DNA of 64,000 nucleotides. Origin: Ancylostoma caninum (taxonomy: Eukaryota > Nematoda > Chromadorea > Rhabditida > Ancylostomatidae). Where the stretch lies: positions 2,108,001 through 2,172,000 of the forward strand of contig JBAJFG010000492.1 of the NCBI GenBank assembly GCA_037903475.1, written 5' to 3'. The notes under the pieces were generated by a model. It saw only the letters and a program-made list of their open reading frames with translations. It searched no databases and had not been told where the DNA came from. This document shows, one piece after another, positions 63,701 to 64,000 of the stretch. Each line of letters opens with the position of its first letter. The stretch's first letter is position 1. Made by a program: the position numbers and the translations under genes.

Positions 63701-63987
63701 CGACGAGAAAAGCGCCAGCAAACGGCTCCTAGAGCAGAGACGGCTTCTTGTGTGTCAACTGTTGGAAAGCGCTGGATTGTTTCCATCGTGTGGGTAAAAC
63801 GAACCAAATCGAAAACAATTCACACAATTGACTCACAATTGGTTGACGGCTGTAATTCTAGCTCAAGAAACAACTGCTTTTCAACTGATGCATAGCAAGG
63901 TATTTCCGAGTAAGCAGAGCCTCATCCTGAAAATTCGTGAAGTTCGCCAGAAAATCATGAATGCTGTTAAAAACGTCGATTCCTCAG
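5281..63987 (+). CDS. cic: Capicua (CIC) orthologue, HMG-box repressor; about 37 exons, 3' end outside window
   Basis: This is the whole gene as reconstructed by eye. CIC is a nuclear repressor that binds TGAATGAA-like octamers through its HMG box and C1 domain and is inactivated by ERK signalling. Coding exons: 5281-5307, 6103-6166, 9320-9427, 13857-13990, 14064-14156, 14684-14785, 27260-27378, 27437-27601, 27674-27758, 32898-33056, 34134-34238, 37197-37287, 40065-40157, 42878-43029, 45171-45368, 45474-45577, 45652-45782, 48934-49056, 53177-53232, 55958-56062, 57051-57176, 58467-58583, 58652-58831, 58889-58993, 59179-59268, 59311-59435, 59491-59566, 59720-59827, 60001-60114, 60738-60836, 61899-62026, 62109-62198, 62259-62429, 62489-62558, 62613-62768, 63666-63789, 63862-63987. 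All joins keep frame. Identity rests on the HMG box ([17 protein letters not shown]), the [16 protein letters not shown] motif, the N-terminal DUF4819-like domain and the C1 signature [11 protein letters not shown]. Family membership is near certain. Uncertain boundaries are the first exon and the exons at 45474, 45652, 57051 and 62109. The last exon ends in a donor, so at least one further exon lies beyond the window. Confidence 0.95.
5308..6102 (+). other. Intron 1
   Basis: Apart from alternative exon 1b this stretch is AT-rich and stop-rich, with no recognised element. Confidence 0.6.
5544..5573 (+). CDS. cic: cic alternative first exon 1b
   Basis: The ATG at 5544 is directly preceded by an in-frame TAA and encodes [10 protein letters not shown] before a GTAACT donor. 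It also ends in phase 0, so it splices to 6103 as well as exon 1a does. A possible acceptor (GCTCTAG) lies just upstream near 5513. Exons 1a and 1b cannot both be coding in one transcript, which suggests alternative starts. Confidence 0.4.
6103..6166 (+). CDS. cic: cic exon 2
   Basis: The exon lies between CTTTTACAG and GTAAGT. It reads [19 protein letters not shown] in the frame set by either first exon and ends in phase 1. It is polar with no known motif. It is supported by strong splice sites at both ends and frame continuity with the exon at 9320. Confidence 0.7.
6926..7065. repeat. Direct repeat copy 1
   Basis: It shares the blocks CGTTTGTAAGAA, ACATCTGAGCTTTCA and TGAGGTTTTTC, in the same order and spacing, with 7543-7680. 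It looks like a degraded dispersed repeat. Confidence 0.7.
7543..7680. repeat. Direct repeat copy 2
   Basis: This is the second copy of the 6926-7065 repeat in the same orientation, at roughly 75-80% identity by eye. Confidence 0.7.
9320..9427 (+). CDS. cic: cic exon 3
   Basis: The acceptor is GTATTTTAG and the donor GTGAGT. The exon encodes [20 protein letters not shown] followed by [15 protein letters not shown], a Ser/Pro-rich linker leading into the N-terminal domain. It begins and ends in phase 1, matching both neighbours. Confidence 0.8.
9669..9705. repeat. (TA)n microsatellite
   Basis: An uninterrupted alternating TA run of about 37 bases. Confidence 0.97.
11047..12311 (-). mobile_element. 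Decayed mariner-family transposon (full length, about 1265 bp)
   Basis: Both ends are inverted repeats of about 31 bp beginning TTAGGTTG and containing AAAGTTCTCGCGGTTTT, with two mismatches, flanked by the TA target duplication expected for Tc1/mariner. The interior encodes mariner transposase pieces on the minus strand. Length fits an intact mariner (about 1.3 kb), but the coding frame is broken, so it should be non-autonomous. Confidence 0.93.
11150..12213 (-). pseudogene. Mariner transposase pseudogene
   Basis: Read on the minus strand, the start (near 12160) resembles the mariner N-terminal helix-turn-helix region, followed in another frame by [10 protein letters not shown] and [14 protein letters not shown], which match the mariner DPRQT and TI..HL...GKVKK blocks. 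The C-terminal [16 protein letters not shown] corresponds to the YSPDLAPSDYHLF block that carries the last catalytic Asp of the D,D34D triad. Several frameshifts separate these pieces, so no functional transposase is expected. The element sits inside cic intron 3, antisense to the gene. Confidence 0.88.
13857..13990 (+). CDS. cic: cic exon 4: start of the N-terminal DUF4819-like domain
   Basis: The exon encodes [20 protein letters not shown], then [17 protein letters not shown]. The HEW.GTRVLAR...Y.PG pattern followed by VVVQFDDG matches the start of the N-terminal domain specific to the long CIC isoform. It begins in phase 1 after an ATTTAG acceptor and ends in phase 0 at CAG/GTTGGT. A 73 bp intron follows; reading through it hits a stop. 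Confidence 0.9.
14064..14156 (+). CDS. cic: cic exon 5: DUF4819-like domain, middle part
   Basis: After TTTTACAG the exon reads [20 protein letters not shown] and continues [11 protein letters not shown] before [22 protein letters not shown] spans the exon 4/5 junction without a break, which confirms the short intron. Confidence 0.9.
14471..14529. repeat. Two-copy 29 bp tandem repeat in intron 5
   Basis: The unit TATTACGTCTTTCTAAGTGA followed by CAGCT occurs twice with few changes. The intron (14157-14683) holds nothing else recognisable. Confidence 0.75.
14684..14785 (+). CDS. cic: cic exon 6: DUF4819-like domain, continued
   Basis: It encodes [20 protein letters not shown] then [13 protein letters not shown], between CATTCCAG and GTTAGT, in phase 0 at both ends. 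The VCVRLP...[10 protein letters not shown] segment is the second half of the N-terminal CIC domain. The next coding exon is 12.5 kb away. Confidence 0.9.
14897..15560. mobile_element. GC-rich TIR element, two left ends in tandem
   Basis: The end motif CTCAGACAAACCCTCGCTGG occurs at 14897 and again at 15041, each followed by the GAGGTCTCCGCGAGAAGCGAG block. The second copy then runs on with GTTTTCGAAGGACGCAGAC and a GC-rich body like the element at 18381. A 42 bp spacer between the copies is also found before 18381. No transposase is visible; it is probably non-autonomous. Confidence 0.8.
16021..16072. repeat. Two-copy 25 bp tandem repeat
   Basis: The unit GAGGAGAAGTATCGTGAAAC with its flank CATAC occurs twice in tandem. 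Confidence 0.85.
16162..17491. mobile_element. Foldback (palindromic) element, about 1.33 kb
   Basis: Terminal inverted repeats start AAGTAGAGACTATTTCTAC at 16162 and end with its exact complement at 17491; similarity extends over about 110 bp through GGCAGCGTTCATCGCTG. A second, nearly perfect inverted repeat occupies 16290-16570 against 16575-16845, centred near 16573. It contains duplicated blocks with ACCCTACCCAAATGGGGTTA and GATCAGCATGTCAAATAACC. No protein is encoded. Confidence 0.85.
17958..17979. repeat. Perfect 22 bp CG-alternating palindrome
   Basis: A perfect self-complementary run: alternating CG flanks around a central GAATTC. It sits in a GC-rich block (17860-18330) of likely transposon origin. 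Confidence 0.9.
18180..18344. mobile_element. Right-end fragment of the GC-rich TIR family
   Basis: It ends in GCGAGGGTTTGTCTTAG, the complement of the family end, and carries the AGTCCCGGGGCCTCACCTG block also present at about 18768. It is followed by the 42 bp spacer that also separates the two copies near 15000. Confidence 0.75.
18381..18832. mobile_element. Complete GC-rich TIR element (MITE-like, 452 bp)
   Basis: It begins CTCAGACAAACCCTCGC and ends GCGAGGGTTTGTCTGAG, perfect complements, with TA on both sides as a target duplication. There is no transposase-like frame. The TA duplication suggests mobilisation by a Tc1/mariner-type enzyme. Confidence 0.88.
20104..20165 (-). repeat. tRNA-like / SINE-like sequence
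   Basis: Read on the minus strand it carries TGGCCGACTGGATAGCACG, which resembles a polymerase III A box and D-arm, and about 30 bases later GGTTTGGATCC, a near match to the B box GGTTCGAATCC. The acceptor stem and anticodon arm do not fold cleanly, so it is more likely a tRNA-derived repeat than a tRNA gene. A related D-arm-like string lies on the plus strand at about 19955-19981, in inverted orientation. Confidence 0.45.
20520..20660 (+). repeat. Dispersed repeat copy (partner at 28460-28630)
   Basis: It shares a diverged collinear stretch with 28460-28630, including TTGGCAACA.TCTCCT and the flanking CTC...TGATCTC/TGATGTC words, in the same orientation. The family is unknown. Confidence 0.45.
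21200..21480. repeat. GC-rich block with internal repeats
   Basis: It contains CATCCAGAGTACG/CCATAGTACGCC repeats and two versions of CATGCCGCC.GCTACATC. It is strongly GC-rich against AT-rich flanks and has no coding signature; a repeat or transposon fragment is likely. Confidence 0.5.
22190..23230. repeat. Diverged inverted pair related to the 16.2 kb foldback element
   Basis: The left side has GGGCTTATTTAACATGCTGATCA spread over 22216-22238. The right side (23186-23210) has the complementary form ATCAACATGTCAAATAACCCC. Both are followed inward by ...GCCATTT.TGAAGT. The same words occur in the foldback element at 16162-17491, so this is an older member of that family. Confidence 0.6.
23961..24540 (-). 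other. GC-rich island with long open frames, unrecognised
   Basis: A minus-strand frame (24305-23961, 114 codons) rich in Ala/Arg/Ser/Pro and a plus-strand frame (24338-24547) lie in a GC-rich patch. The composition is unlike the cic exons and there is no recognisable domain. It may be a fragment of a dispersed repeat. Confidence 0.3.
25086..25977 (+). mobile_element. Internally deleted mariner-family element (892 bp)
   Basis: The ends are inverted repeats: TTAGGTTGGTCCAAAAGTCTT at left, matched by the complement of TTAGGTGGGTCCGAAAGTCTT at right, with TA on each side. It is shorter than a full mariner (about 1.3 kb), consistent with loss of the 5' half of the transposase. It lies in sense orientation in cic intron 6. 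Confidence 0.93.
25345..25859 (+). pseudogene. Mariner transposase remnant (C-terminal half)
   Basis: One frame near 25345 reads [11 protein letters not shown], matching the mariner TGDE.W block that carries the second catalytic Asp. A second frame (25557-25859) contains [14 protein letters not shown] and [16 protein letters not shown], the HDNARPH and YSPDLAPSDYHLF blocks. At the last catalytic position the sequence reads SEYH rather than the usual SDYH. The N-terminal DNA-binding region is missing and the two frames are offset, so the enzyme is dead. Confidence 0.9.
26306..26316. repeat. Poly-G run
   Basis: Eleven consecutive G residues in an AT-rich intron. Confidence 0.9.
27260..27378 (+). 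CDS. cic: cic exon 7: end of the DUF4819-like domain
   Basis: After TTCATGCAG the exon encodes [20 protein letters not shown] then [20 protein letters not shown], ending at GTATGT in phase 2. The [15 protein letters not shown] block is the characteristic end of the long-isoform N-terminal domain. It joins in frame to exon 6 across 12.5 kb. Confidence 0.92.
27437..27601 (+). CDS. cic: cic exon 8
   Basis: A Ser/Thr/Pro-rich linker ([20 protein letters not shown]) is followed by a Leu/Gln-rich helix-like stretch ([20 protein letters not shown]). The exon follows a 58 bp intron (acceptor AATTCAG) and ends at GTAGTT in phase 2. An alternative acceptor six bases downstream would shorten it by two residues. 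Confidence 0.85.
27674..27758 (+). CDS. cic: cic exon 9
   Basis: It encodes [20 protein letters not shown] followed by DDQGTSQQ. The Ser-rich acidic stretch looks like a casein-kinase-type linker. The acceptor is GTTGCAG, the donor GTTATT, and it ends in phase 0. Confidence 0.85.
28460..28630 (+). repeat. Dispersed repeat copy (partner at 20520-20660)
   Basis: This is the diverged, same-orientation counterpart of the sequence at 20520-20660. Confidence 0.45.
29227..30747. mobile_element. Tc1-like foldback element, arms of about 600 bp
   Basis: The left end CAGTAGCGAGCAAAAGGATTG is matched by the right-end complement CAATAGCGAGCAAAATGATTG, and the arms continue as diverged inverted repeats to about 29860 and 30160. 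Each arm contains the same word set, such as GGAATTCCGAGGGAGCAATG near 30296 and its complement near 29700. TA precedes the left end. The terminal CAGT.GCGAGCAAAA resembles Tc1-family termini. Both arms carry frames with the shared peptide [18 protein letters not shown], of unknown function. Confidence 0.85.
31731..32002. repeat. Two-unit tandem repeat, period about 136 bp
   Basis: Both units contain ACTTACTACTTCT, TATGGGTGG, TCTATAGGGTGTGC, an A-run, ATGCGGTAACAAA and TTTCCCATATTCTAGA in the same order. Confidence 0.93.
32898..33056 (+). CDS. cic: cic exon 10
   Basis: The exon encodes [40 protein letters not shown], then [13 protein letters not shown], in phase 0 at both ends between TTTTCAG and GTAAGG. 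It is a proline/acidic linker before the Cys/His motif. Confidence 0.88.
33057..34133 (+). other. Intron 10
   Basis: 1.1 kb, AT-rich. I see no gene, repeat or element here. Confidence 0.6.
34134..34238 (+). CDS. cic: cic exon 11: conserved [16 protein letters not shown] motif
   Basis: It encodes [18 protein letters not shown] then [40 protein letters not shown] is almost invariant in animal CIC and is shared with the GLUT4EF/SLC2A4RG-ZNF395 family. It contributes the first two Cys of a CX4CX9CX2H pattern completed by the next exon. The acceptor is TTTTCAG and the donor GTAATG. Confidence 0.96.
34239..37196 (+). other. Intron 11
   Basis: A 2.96 kb intron splitting the Cys/His motif. A minus-strand open frame at 35937-35593 (114 codons) has no domain I recognise and is left unassigned. 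Nothing else is supported. Confidence 0.55.
37197..37287 (+). CDS. cic: cic exon 12: rest of the Cys/His motif
   Basis: It starts [20 protein letters not shown] and continues [23 protein letters not shown] follows directly on [11 protein letters not shown], as in animal CIC proteins. The acceptor is CTTTTCAG and the donor GTAAGT, phase 1. Confidence 0.96.
37288..40064 (+). other. Intron 12
   Basis: 2.8 kb, AT-rich, without a recognised element. A plus-strand open frame at 37941-38297 has no homology I can name. Confidence 0.55.
40065..40157 (+). CDS. cic: cic exon 13
   Basis: The exon encodes [20 protein letters not shown] followed by [10 protein letters not shown], an acidic stretch with an amphipathic end. 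It begins and ends in phase 1 (acceptor ATTCCAG, donor GTGGGT). Confidence 0.85.
40158..42877 (+). other. Intron 13
   Basis: 2.7 kb. A GC-richer patch at 41270-41420 and another at 42060-42600 stand out from AT-rich flanks and may be repeat fragments. No exon in them can be joined in frame with confidence. Confidence 0.5.
42878..43029 (+). CDS. cic: cic exon 14
   Basis: A Ser/Thr-rich linker: [49 protein letters not shown]. It contains SP/TP-type sites but no domain. The acceptor is CTTACAG, the donor GTGAGC, ending in phase 0. Confidence 0.88.
43030..45170 (+). other. Intron 14 with a three-unit tandem repeat
   Basis: 2.1 kb. The 3' half is a decayed tandem array (44575-45060). Two minus-strand open frames at 43042-43512 are unrecognised. 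Confidence 0.55.
44575..45060. repeat. Three-unit diverged tandem repeat, units of about 140-190 bp
   Basis: Each unit carries CATTAG.(T/C)T...GTTCGT/TT, a C.AGATT(T/C)(A/G)ATT(T/C)GGTCA(G/C)CAG(G/A)AT block, GGTCGCTTAATG.CACTAC and AATTCC/AATCCG.CGTTC in order. The units become shorter and more diverged toward the next exon. Confidence 0.8.
45171..45368 (+). CDS. cic: cic exon 15, begins with ATG
   Basis: The exon encodes [40 protein letters not shown], then [20 protein letters not shown] and PLLQQQ. It is in phase 0 at both ends between TTCATTCAG and GTACGT. Because ATG follows the acceptor directly, this could also serve as the first coding exon of a shorter isoform, if trans-splicing or an internal promoter were used. 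Confidence 0.88.
45474..45577 (+). CDS. cic: cic exon 16: Gln-rich then acidic run
   Basis: It encodes [20 protein letters not shown] and then an uninterrupted acidic run [11 protein letters not shown] followed by SSF. The acceptor is GAGTTTTAG. The donor is ambiguous: GTTTGT after 45577 (phase 2, used here), or GTTCGT after 45567 (phase 1), each pairing with a different acceptor of the next exon. Confidence 0.75.
45652..45782 (+). CDS. cic: cic exon 17
   Basis: The certain part encodes [20 protein letters not shown] then [18 protein letters not shown] and ends at GTGAGT in phase 1. The start is uncertain: 45652 (after AAGCAG, pairing with the phase 2 donor) or 45666 (after ACATTTAG, pairing with the phase 1 donor). 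The content is acidic and Ser/Gly-rich. Confidence 0.7.
47548..47579 (-). repeat. Solitary end of the CAGTGCGTTT foldback family
   Basis: Its complement reads ACAGTGCGTTTCGTAATTAT, nearly the same as the left end of the element at 49207. A matching partner end is not obvious. Confidence 0.6.
48099..48113. repeat. Poly-C run (15)
   Basis: Fifteen consecutive C residues immediately before the hairpin at 48124. Confidence 0.9.
48124..48245. repeat. 122 bp inverted repeat (hairpin)
   Basis: The left arm GAGAAACCGTCTTCG...AAAAAACGTAAAAA is complementary to the right arm TTTTTACGTTTTTT...CGAAGACGGTTTCTC, with a short centre near 48185. It would form a long hairpin or cruciform. Confidence 0.9.
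48934..49056 (+). CDS. cic: cic exon 18: polyglutamine tract
   Basis: The exon reads [17 protein letters not shown], then ten Gln, one Asn and four Gln, then PSSGSSQR. The Gln codons are mixed CAA/CAG, so the tract is not a pure triplet expansion. The acceptor is AGTTGCAG and the donor GTGGGA, phase 1 at both ends. Confidence 0.85.
49207..51609. mobile_element. Foldback element with homopolymer-bearing inverted repeats (2.4 kb)
   Basis: The left end CAGTGCGTTTCATAATTAGA runs into a C10 tract; the right end is the complement of CAGTGCGTTTTATAATTATG plus a C15 tract. Similarity continues inward through ATGATCAGCAC.TA.AATAAC and TAACTTTGGTA. Further inward, 50361-50730 and 51020-51405 are diverged inverted copies (shared words GTAAATCAGATTCCA and GTGGCTTCGCTAG/ATGGCTTCGCTAG), centred near 50850. 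TA lies before the left end. No transposase is recognisable. Confidence 0.85.
51569..51583. repeat. Poly-G run (15) in the right arm
   Basis: Fifteen consecutive G residues, the inverted counterpart of the C-run at 49234-49243. Confidence 0.9.
52579..52655. repeat. 77 bp near-perfect hairpin
   Basis: CCCACAAAATACCGAAGT...AGTCAGAG pairs with CTCTGACT...ACTTCGATATTCTGTGGG around a central GCCGCGAAGCGGC, itself a small hairpin. It may be a tiny palindromic MITE. Confidence 0.9.
53177..53232 (+). CDS. cic: cic exon 19 (short)
   Basis: It follows GTTTACAG and ends at GTAAGC. It completes a Gly codon and then encodes [18 protein letters not shown]. Phase 1 in and phase 0 out fits both neighbours. 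No motif; support is from splice sites and frame. Confidence 0.72.
53233..55957 (+). other. Intron 19
   Basis: 2.7 kb. It contains a two-copy 39 bp tandem repeat (53275-53352). A 51 bp open segment with splice-like borders at 54036-54086 would fit in frame but has no independent support. Confidence 0.55.
53275..53352. repeat. Two-copy 39 bp tandem repeat
   Basis: The unit TTGATCCTATTCCTCATA followed by CTCTCTGGAACTGT occurs twice in tandem. Confidence 0.93.
55958..56062 (+). CDS. cic: cic exon 20
   Basis: After TTTTGCAG the exon encodes [20 protein letters not shown] then [15 protein letters not shown] and ends at GTAAAT in phase 0. It is a mixed polar linker with TP sites. An earlier GT (after 56057) is possible but would break the frame. 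Confidence 0.75.
56063..57050 (+). other. Intron 20
   Basis: About 1 kb, AT-rich, with no recognised feature. Confidence 0.55.
57051..57176 (+). CDS. cic: cic exon 21, start and frame uncertain
   Basis: The preferred frame contains [20 protein letters not shown] then [12 protein letters not shown] and ends at GTAAGT in phase 0, joining the exon at 58467. Keeping frame with exon 20 requires the weaker acceptor GCTGAG ending 57050. The stronger acceptor GTTGTAG (ending 57079) gives [14 protein letters not shown]..., which would need the exon 22 acceptor at 58491. The Pro/Ser/His composition favours the first. Confidence 0.6.
57177..58466 (+). other. Intron 21
   Basis: 1.3 kb with a (TTTA)n microsatellite at 57449-57486; otherwise nothing recognisable. 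Confidence 0.6.
57449..57486. repeat. (TTTA)n microsatellite
   Basis: About nine TTTA units, the last ones imperfect. Confidence 0.95.
58467..58583 (+). CDS. cic: cic exon 22: basic lead-in to the HMG box
   Basis: The exon encodes [20 protein letters not shown] then [19 protein letters not shown], ending at GTACGC in phase 0. The Lys-rich end matches the basic segment just before the HMG box in other CIC proteins. Acceptor choice (ACTGTTAG at 58466 or CCTTCAG at 58491) depends on the frame of exon 21. Confidence 0.85.
58652..58831 (+). CDS. cic: cic exon 23: HMG box (main part)
   Basis: The exon encodes [20 protein letters not shown], then [20 protein letters not shown] and [35 protein letters not shown]...[17 protein letters not shown] is specific to Capicua rather than to SOX/TCF boxes. 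The residues corresponding to the human hotspots R201 and R215 are both Arg. The domain is completed by the next exon across a 57 bp intron. Confidence 0.98.
58889..58993 (+). CDS. cic: cic exon 24: end of the HMG box
   Basis: It encodes [20 protein letters not shown] followed by [30 protein letters not shown] is the invariant C-terminal extension of the CIC HMG box. The junction falls between LATQ and VKEA. Donor GTGAAG, phase 0. Confidence 0.97.
59179..59268 (+). CDS. cic: cic exon 25
   Basis: It encodes [20 protein letters not shown] then [10 protein letters not shown]. The ...F.SPTTP ending is a possible proline-directed kinase site. The acceptor is TTTTTTCAG and the donor GTGAGA, phase 0. 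Confidence 0.9.
59311..59435 (+). CDS. cic: cic exon 26
   Basis: The exon encodes [40 protein letters not shown] and P after a 42 bp intron, very short even for a nematode. Acceptor AATGCAG, donor GTGAGC, phase 2. SP/TP sites fit the ERK-regulated linker. Confidence 0.88.
59491..59566 (+). CDS. cic: cic exon 27
   Basis: It encodes [20 protein letters not shown] and AVSAQ after ATTCTCAG; the donor is GTAACA, phase 0. The [13 protein letters not shown] segment looks like a short linear motif. Confidence 0.87.
59720..59827 (+). CDS. cic: cic exon 28
   Basis: It encodes [20 protein letters not shown] then [16 protein letters not shown], proline-rich with TP/SP sites. The acceptor is CATTCTAG. 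The donor GTGGGT after 59827 keeps phase 0 with the next exon; another GT four bases later would not. Confidence 0.82.
60001..60114 (+). CDS. cic: cic exon 29
   Basis: It encodes [20 protein letters not shown] then [18 protein letters not shown], with repeated SPM motifs. The acceptor is GCTTGCAG and the donor GTATCA, phase 0 at both ends. Confidence 0.88.
60115..60737 (+). other. Intron 29
   Basis: A 150-codon minus-strand open frame (60697-60245) lies here. It has scattered Cys and Lys but no recognisable domain. I treat it as unassigned intronic sequence, possibly a repeat fragment. Confidence 0.45.
60738..60836 (+). CDS. cic: cic exon 30
   Basis: The exon starts with ATG after an ATTTAAG acceptor and encodes [20 protein letters not shown] then [13 protein letters not shown] before GTGTAA. 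Its IKEDPPF segment resembles a sumoylation consensus (psi-K-x-E/D). Phase 0 at both ends. Confidence 0.78.
60837..61898 (+). other. Intron 30, with a possible cryptic exon
   Basis: An open segment at 61381-61474 ends at a GTTTGA donor in phase 0 and reads [20 protein letters not shown], but its acceptor is phase 2 and does not match exon 30. It could be an alternative exon paired with another small one. Otherwise nothing is seen. Confidence 0.4.
61899..62026 (+). CDS. cic: cic exon 31
   Basis: It encodes [42 protein letters not shown]. The acceptor is TGATTCAG and the donor GTGAGT, phase 2. The linker composition matches neighbouring exons. Confidence 0.85.
62109..62198 (+). CDS. cic: cic exon 32
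   Basis: After TTTATAG the exon encodes [20 protein letters not shown] then PAQRGVAKG. The FVLMPTPAQ core is clearly coding. The donor is uncertain: the strong GTGAGT after 62194 would shift the frame into a stop, whereas GTACCT after 62198 keeps frame. The frame is also open straight through the 60 bp to the next exon, so the two may be one exon. Confidence 0.7.
62259..62429 (+). CDS. cic: cic exon 33
   Basis: It encodes [40 protein letters not shown] and [17 protein letters not shown] basic cluster (KRLGQKR) could help nuclear import, and the LKKFF....D end starts the conserved block that leads to LPEF. Ends at GTAAAA in phase 2. Confidence 0.88.
62489..62558 (+). CDS. cic: cic exon 34: conserved RVL..VDF...FA.LPEF block
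   Basis: It encodes [20 protein letters not shown] and DQLK. Human CIC has the corresponding RVLSEVDFEERFAELPEF upstream of C1. The acceptor is ATTTAAG and the donor GTAGAG, phase 0. Confidence 0.95.
62613..62768 (+). CDS. cic: cic exon 35: [13 protein letters not shown] segment
   Basis: It encodes [40 protein letters not shown] and [12 protein letters not shown]. The PPTPSKLI piece aligns with the conserved segment after LPEF in other CIC proteins. The acceptor is TTGTTTAG and the donor GTGAGT, phase 0. Confidence 0.92.
62769..63665 (+). other. Intron 35
   Basis: About 0.9 kb. An 84 bp segment at 63152-63235 has splice-like borders but a hydrophobic translation unlike the protein around it; I do not call it an exon. 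Confidence 0.5.
63666..63789 (+). CDS. cic: cic exon 36: C1 domain, first part
   Basis: The exon encodes [20 protein letters not shown] then [32 protein letters not shown]....G.FPS is the start of the C1 domain. The donor GTGGGT after 63789 (phase 1) is chosen because it restores FPSS.ETTAFQ with the next exon; the later GGTAAA site would not. Confidence 0.94.
63862..63987 (+). CDS. cic: cic exon 37: C1 domain, second part (last visible exon)
   Basis: It encodes [20 protein letters not shown] then [15 protein letters not shown] and [22 protein letters not shown] is the hallmark of C1, and the two Arg of KIREVRQ correspond to human R1512 and R1515. The exon ends at GTACGT 13 bases before the window edge, so the gene continues beyond. 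Confidence 0.97.
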
Positions 63988-64000
63988 GTACGTTAGAGTT

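Noticed and set aside
1..64000. Prokaryotic features: operons, CRISPR arrays, ribosome binding sites
   Set aside because: The coding sequence is interrupted by spliceosomal introns; no spaced direct repeats or dense gene packing are present.

Overview
The window looks like one long eukaryotic gene on the + strand, with introns full of transposon debris. The organism is most likely a nematode, and the repeat-rich, multi-kilobase introns would fit a strongylid or hookworm-like parasite. The reasons are: about 37 short coding segments bounded by GT...AG, many with TTTCAG/TTTTAG-type acceptors; several introns of only 43-75 bp beside introns of up to 12.5 kb; an AT-rich background; and decayed mariner/Tc1 elements. 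I infer the phylum from these traits; no species marker is visible.

The gene is an orthologue of capicua (CIC/cic), the HMG-box transcriptional repressor acting downstream of receptor tyrosine kinase/ERK signalling. I reconstructed it from 5281 to 63987, where it runs off the right edge. Exons were chosen so that each donor/acceptor pair keeps the reading frame, and together they encode about 1,400 residues. In order the protein has: a short variable N-terminus with two candidate first exons (5281 and 5544); the N-terminal domain of the long CIC isoform (DUF4819 family), exons at 13857-27378; a Cys/His motif containing [16 protein letters not shown], exons at 34134 and 37197; Ser/Pro/Thr-rich linkers, an acidic run and a Q-rich tract, 40065-49056; the HMG box, 58652-58993; proline-rich linkers, 59179-62194; the conserved LPEF region, 62259-62768; and the C-terminal C1 domain, 63666-63987. 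The HMG box and C1 normally act together to bind CIC octamer sites, and both are present.

Layout: 1-5228 is upstream sequence with no gene I can defend. From 5.2 to 14.8 kb lie the first six exons. From 14.8 to 27.3 kb is a 12.5 kb intron full of GC-rich terminal-inverted-repeat elements, foldback elements, a tRNA-like repeat and a deleted mariner. From 27 to 57 kb exons are widely spaced, and the introns hold a Tc1-like foldback element, a 2.4 kb foldback element and several tandem repeats. From 58.4 to 64 kb the gene becomes compact.

I found no second protein-coding gene with convincing homology, no convincing functional RNA gene, no operon and no CRISPR array. Transposase remnants are the only other recognisable coding sequence. 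The most interesting content is the nematode Capicua itself, with long-isoform architecture and alternative starts, and several long palindromic elements inside its introns.
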